Under the pieces are notes generated by a model that worked only from the letters and a program-made list of their open reading frames with translations, made no database searches and was not told the DNA's origin. Positions 4,745 through 5,035 of a stretch of 5,035 bases of DNA are shown in pieces. This DNA comes from Pseudomonadota bacterium (GTDB lineage: Bacteria > Pseudomonadota > Gammaproteobacteria > Burkholderiales > Burkholderiaceae_D). The DNA is taken from contig JAEZVM010000344.1 in NCBI GenBank assembly GCA_023420795.1, positions 1 to 5,035 on the forward strand, written 5' to 3'. Position numbers and translations under genes: made by a program. Position 1 is the stretch's first letter. Each line of letters opens with the position of its first letter.

Positions 4745-5035
4745 ATGAAAAAAGTTGTCATCAGCGGCACTGGCCTGTTTACGCCGCCGTATTCGATTTC
4801 GAACGAAGAACTGGTTACCGCCTTTAACGCCTATGCGGAGAAATTCAACGCGGATAACGCCGCCGCTATCGCCGCCGGCGAGCTAGTCGCGATCGAGCCG
4901 TCGAGCGTGGCCTTCATCGAGAAGGCGTCCGGCATCAAGTCGCGCCACGTGATGGAAAAGACCGGCATCCTCGACCCGAACCGCATGGTCGCACGCATTG
5001 CGGAGCGGCCGGACGAGGAACTGTCGCTGCAGGCC
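4745..5035 (+). CDS. Beta-ketoacyl-ACP synthase III-like enzyme, long form (3' truncated by window)
   Basis: Only the first 97 residues are visible; the frame is still open at the right edge. KAS III enzymes of the thiolase superfamily condense an acyl-CoA with malonyl-ACP to start fatty acid chains in the cytoplasm. The N-terminus VVISGTGLFTPPYSISNEEL (4-23) corresponds to the FabH opening strand and first loop. It is followed by an insertion (about 26-58, including FNADNAAAIAAGE) absent from E. coli FabH, and then by FIEKASGIKSRHVMEKTGILD (58-78), equivalent to the 'RTGI.ER' region of FabH. This long form is typical of Burkholderiales and Pseudomonas proteins of about 370 residues. In P. 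aeruginosa a relative (FabH2-type) prefers octanoyl-CoA over acetyl-CoA. The catalytic Cys-His-Asn triad lies beyond the window, so activity cannot be judged. The ribosome binding site is weak (GAAAG, 4732-4736). Confidence 0.85.
   Translation, partial: MKKVVISGTGLFTPPYSISNEELVTAFNAYAEKFNADNAAAIAAGELVAIEPSSVAFIEKASGIKSRHVMEKTGILDPNRMVARIAERPDEELSLQA

Overview
The window is chromosomal DNA of a polyhydroxybutyrate (PHB)-making proteobacterium. It is most likely a betaproteobacterium of the Burkholderiales, with Oxalobacteraceae or Herbaspirillum-like as the best guess. The reasons are a PhaB reductase with the length and motif layout of the Cupriavidus enzyme, a phasin of the betaproteobacterial PhaP type, a long-form KAS III with the N-terminus known from Burkholderiales and Pseudomonas, and a moderately high G+C content with G/C-rich third codon positions. 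The taxon is inferred from protein resemblance recalled from memory, not from a search.

Layout from left to right. Bases 1-141 are the leader of phaB and may include the very end of an upstream unit. Bases 142-882 (+) encode acetoacetyl-CoA reductase PhaB, followed by a strong rho-independent terminator (930-966). Bases 1146-1862 (+) encode a 238-residue soluble protein that I do not recognise; it has its own good ribosome binding site. Bases 1863-2299 are a 437-base gap without a supported gene. The gap holds several hairpins and, at its right end, a probable promoter plus a conspicuous operator-like double palindrome. Bases 2300-2848 (+) encode a phasin (PhaP), closed by a second clear terminator (2880-2903). 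On the minus strand, converging on the phasin, lie a small S4-domain RNA-binding protein (4608-4390) and then a 469-residue nuclease (4326-2917). The nuclease joins a DnaQ-type 3'-5' exonuclease to a complete Cho/UvrC-like GIY-YIG endonuclease with a four-cysteine cluster. Diverging from the S4 gene is a KAS III-type beta-ketoacyl-ACP synthase (4745 onward), cut by the right edge.

How the genes fit together. PhaB makes the (R)-3-hydroxybutyryl-CoA monomer for PHB, and the phasin coats the resulting granules, so the left half is a PHB locus with an unknown gene between its two recognisable members. The phasin has its own control region, and the inverted repeats at its predicted transcription start suit control by a repressor such as PhaR (inference). 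The S4 and nuclease genes look like a separate two-gene housekeeping or repair unit. The truncated KAS III belongs to fatty-acid synthesis and is not obviously linked to PHB.

No mobile element, CRISPR array, tRNA or rRNA was seen. The points most worth following are the exonuclease-Cho fusion with its putative Fe-S cysteines, the palindromes at the phasin promoter, and the unidentified protein inside the PHB locus.
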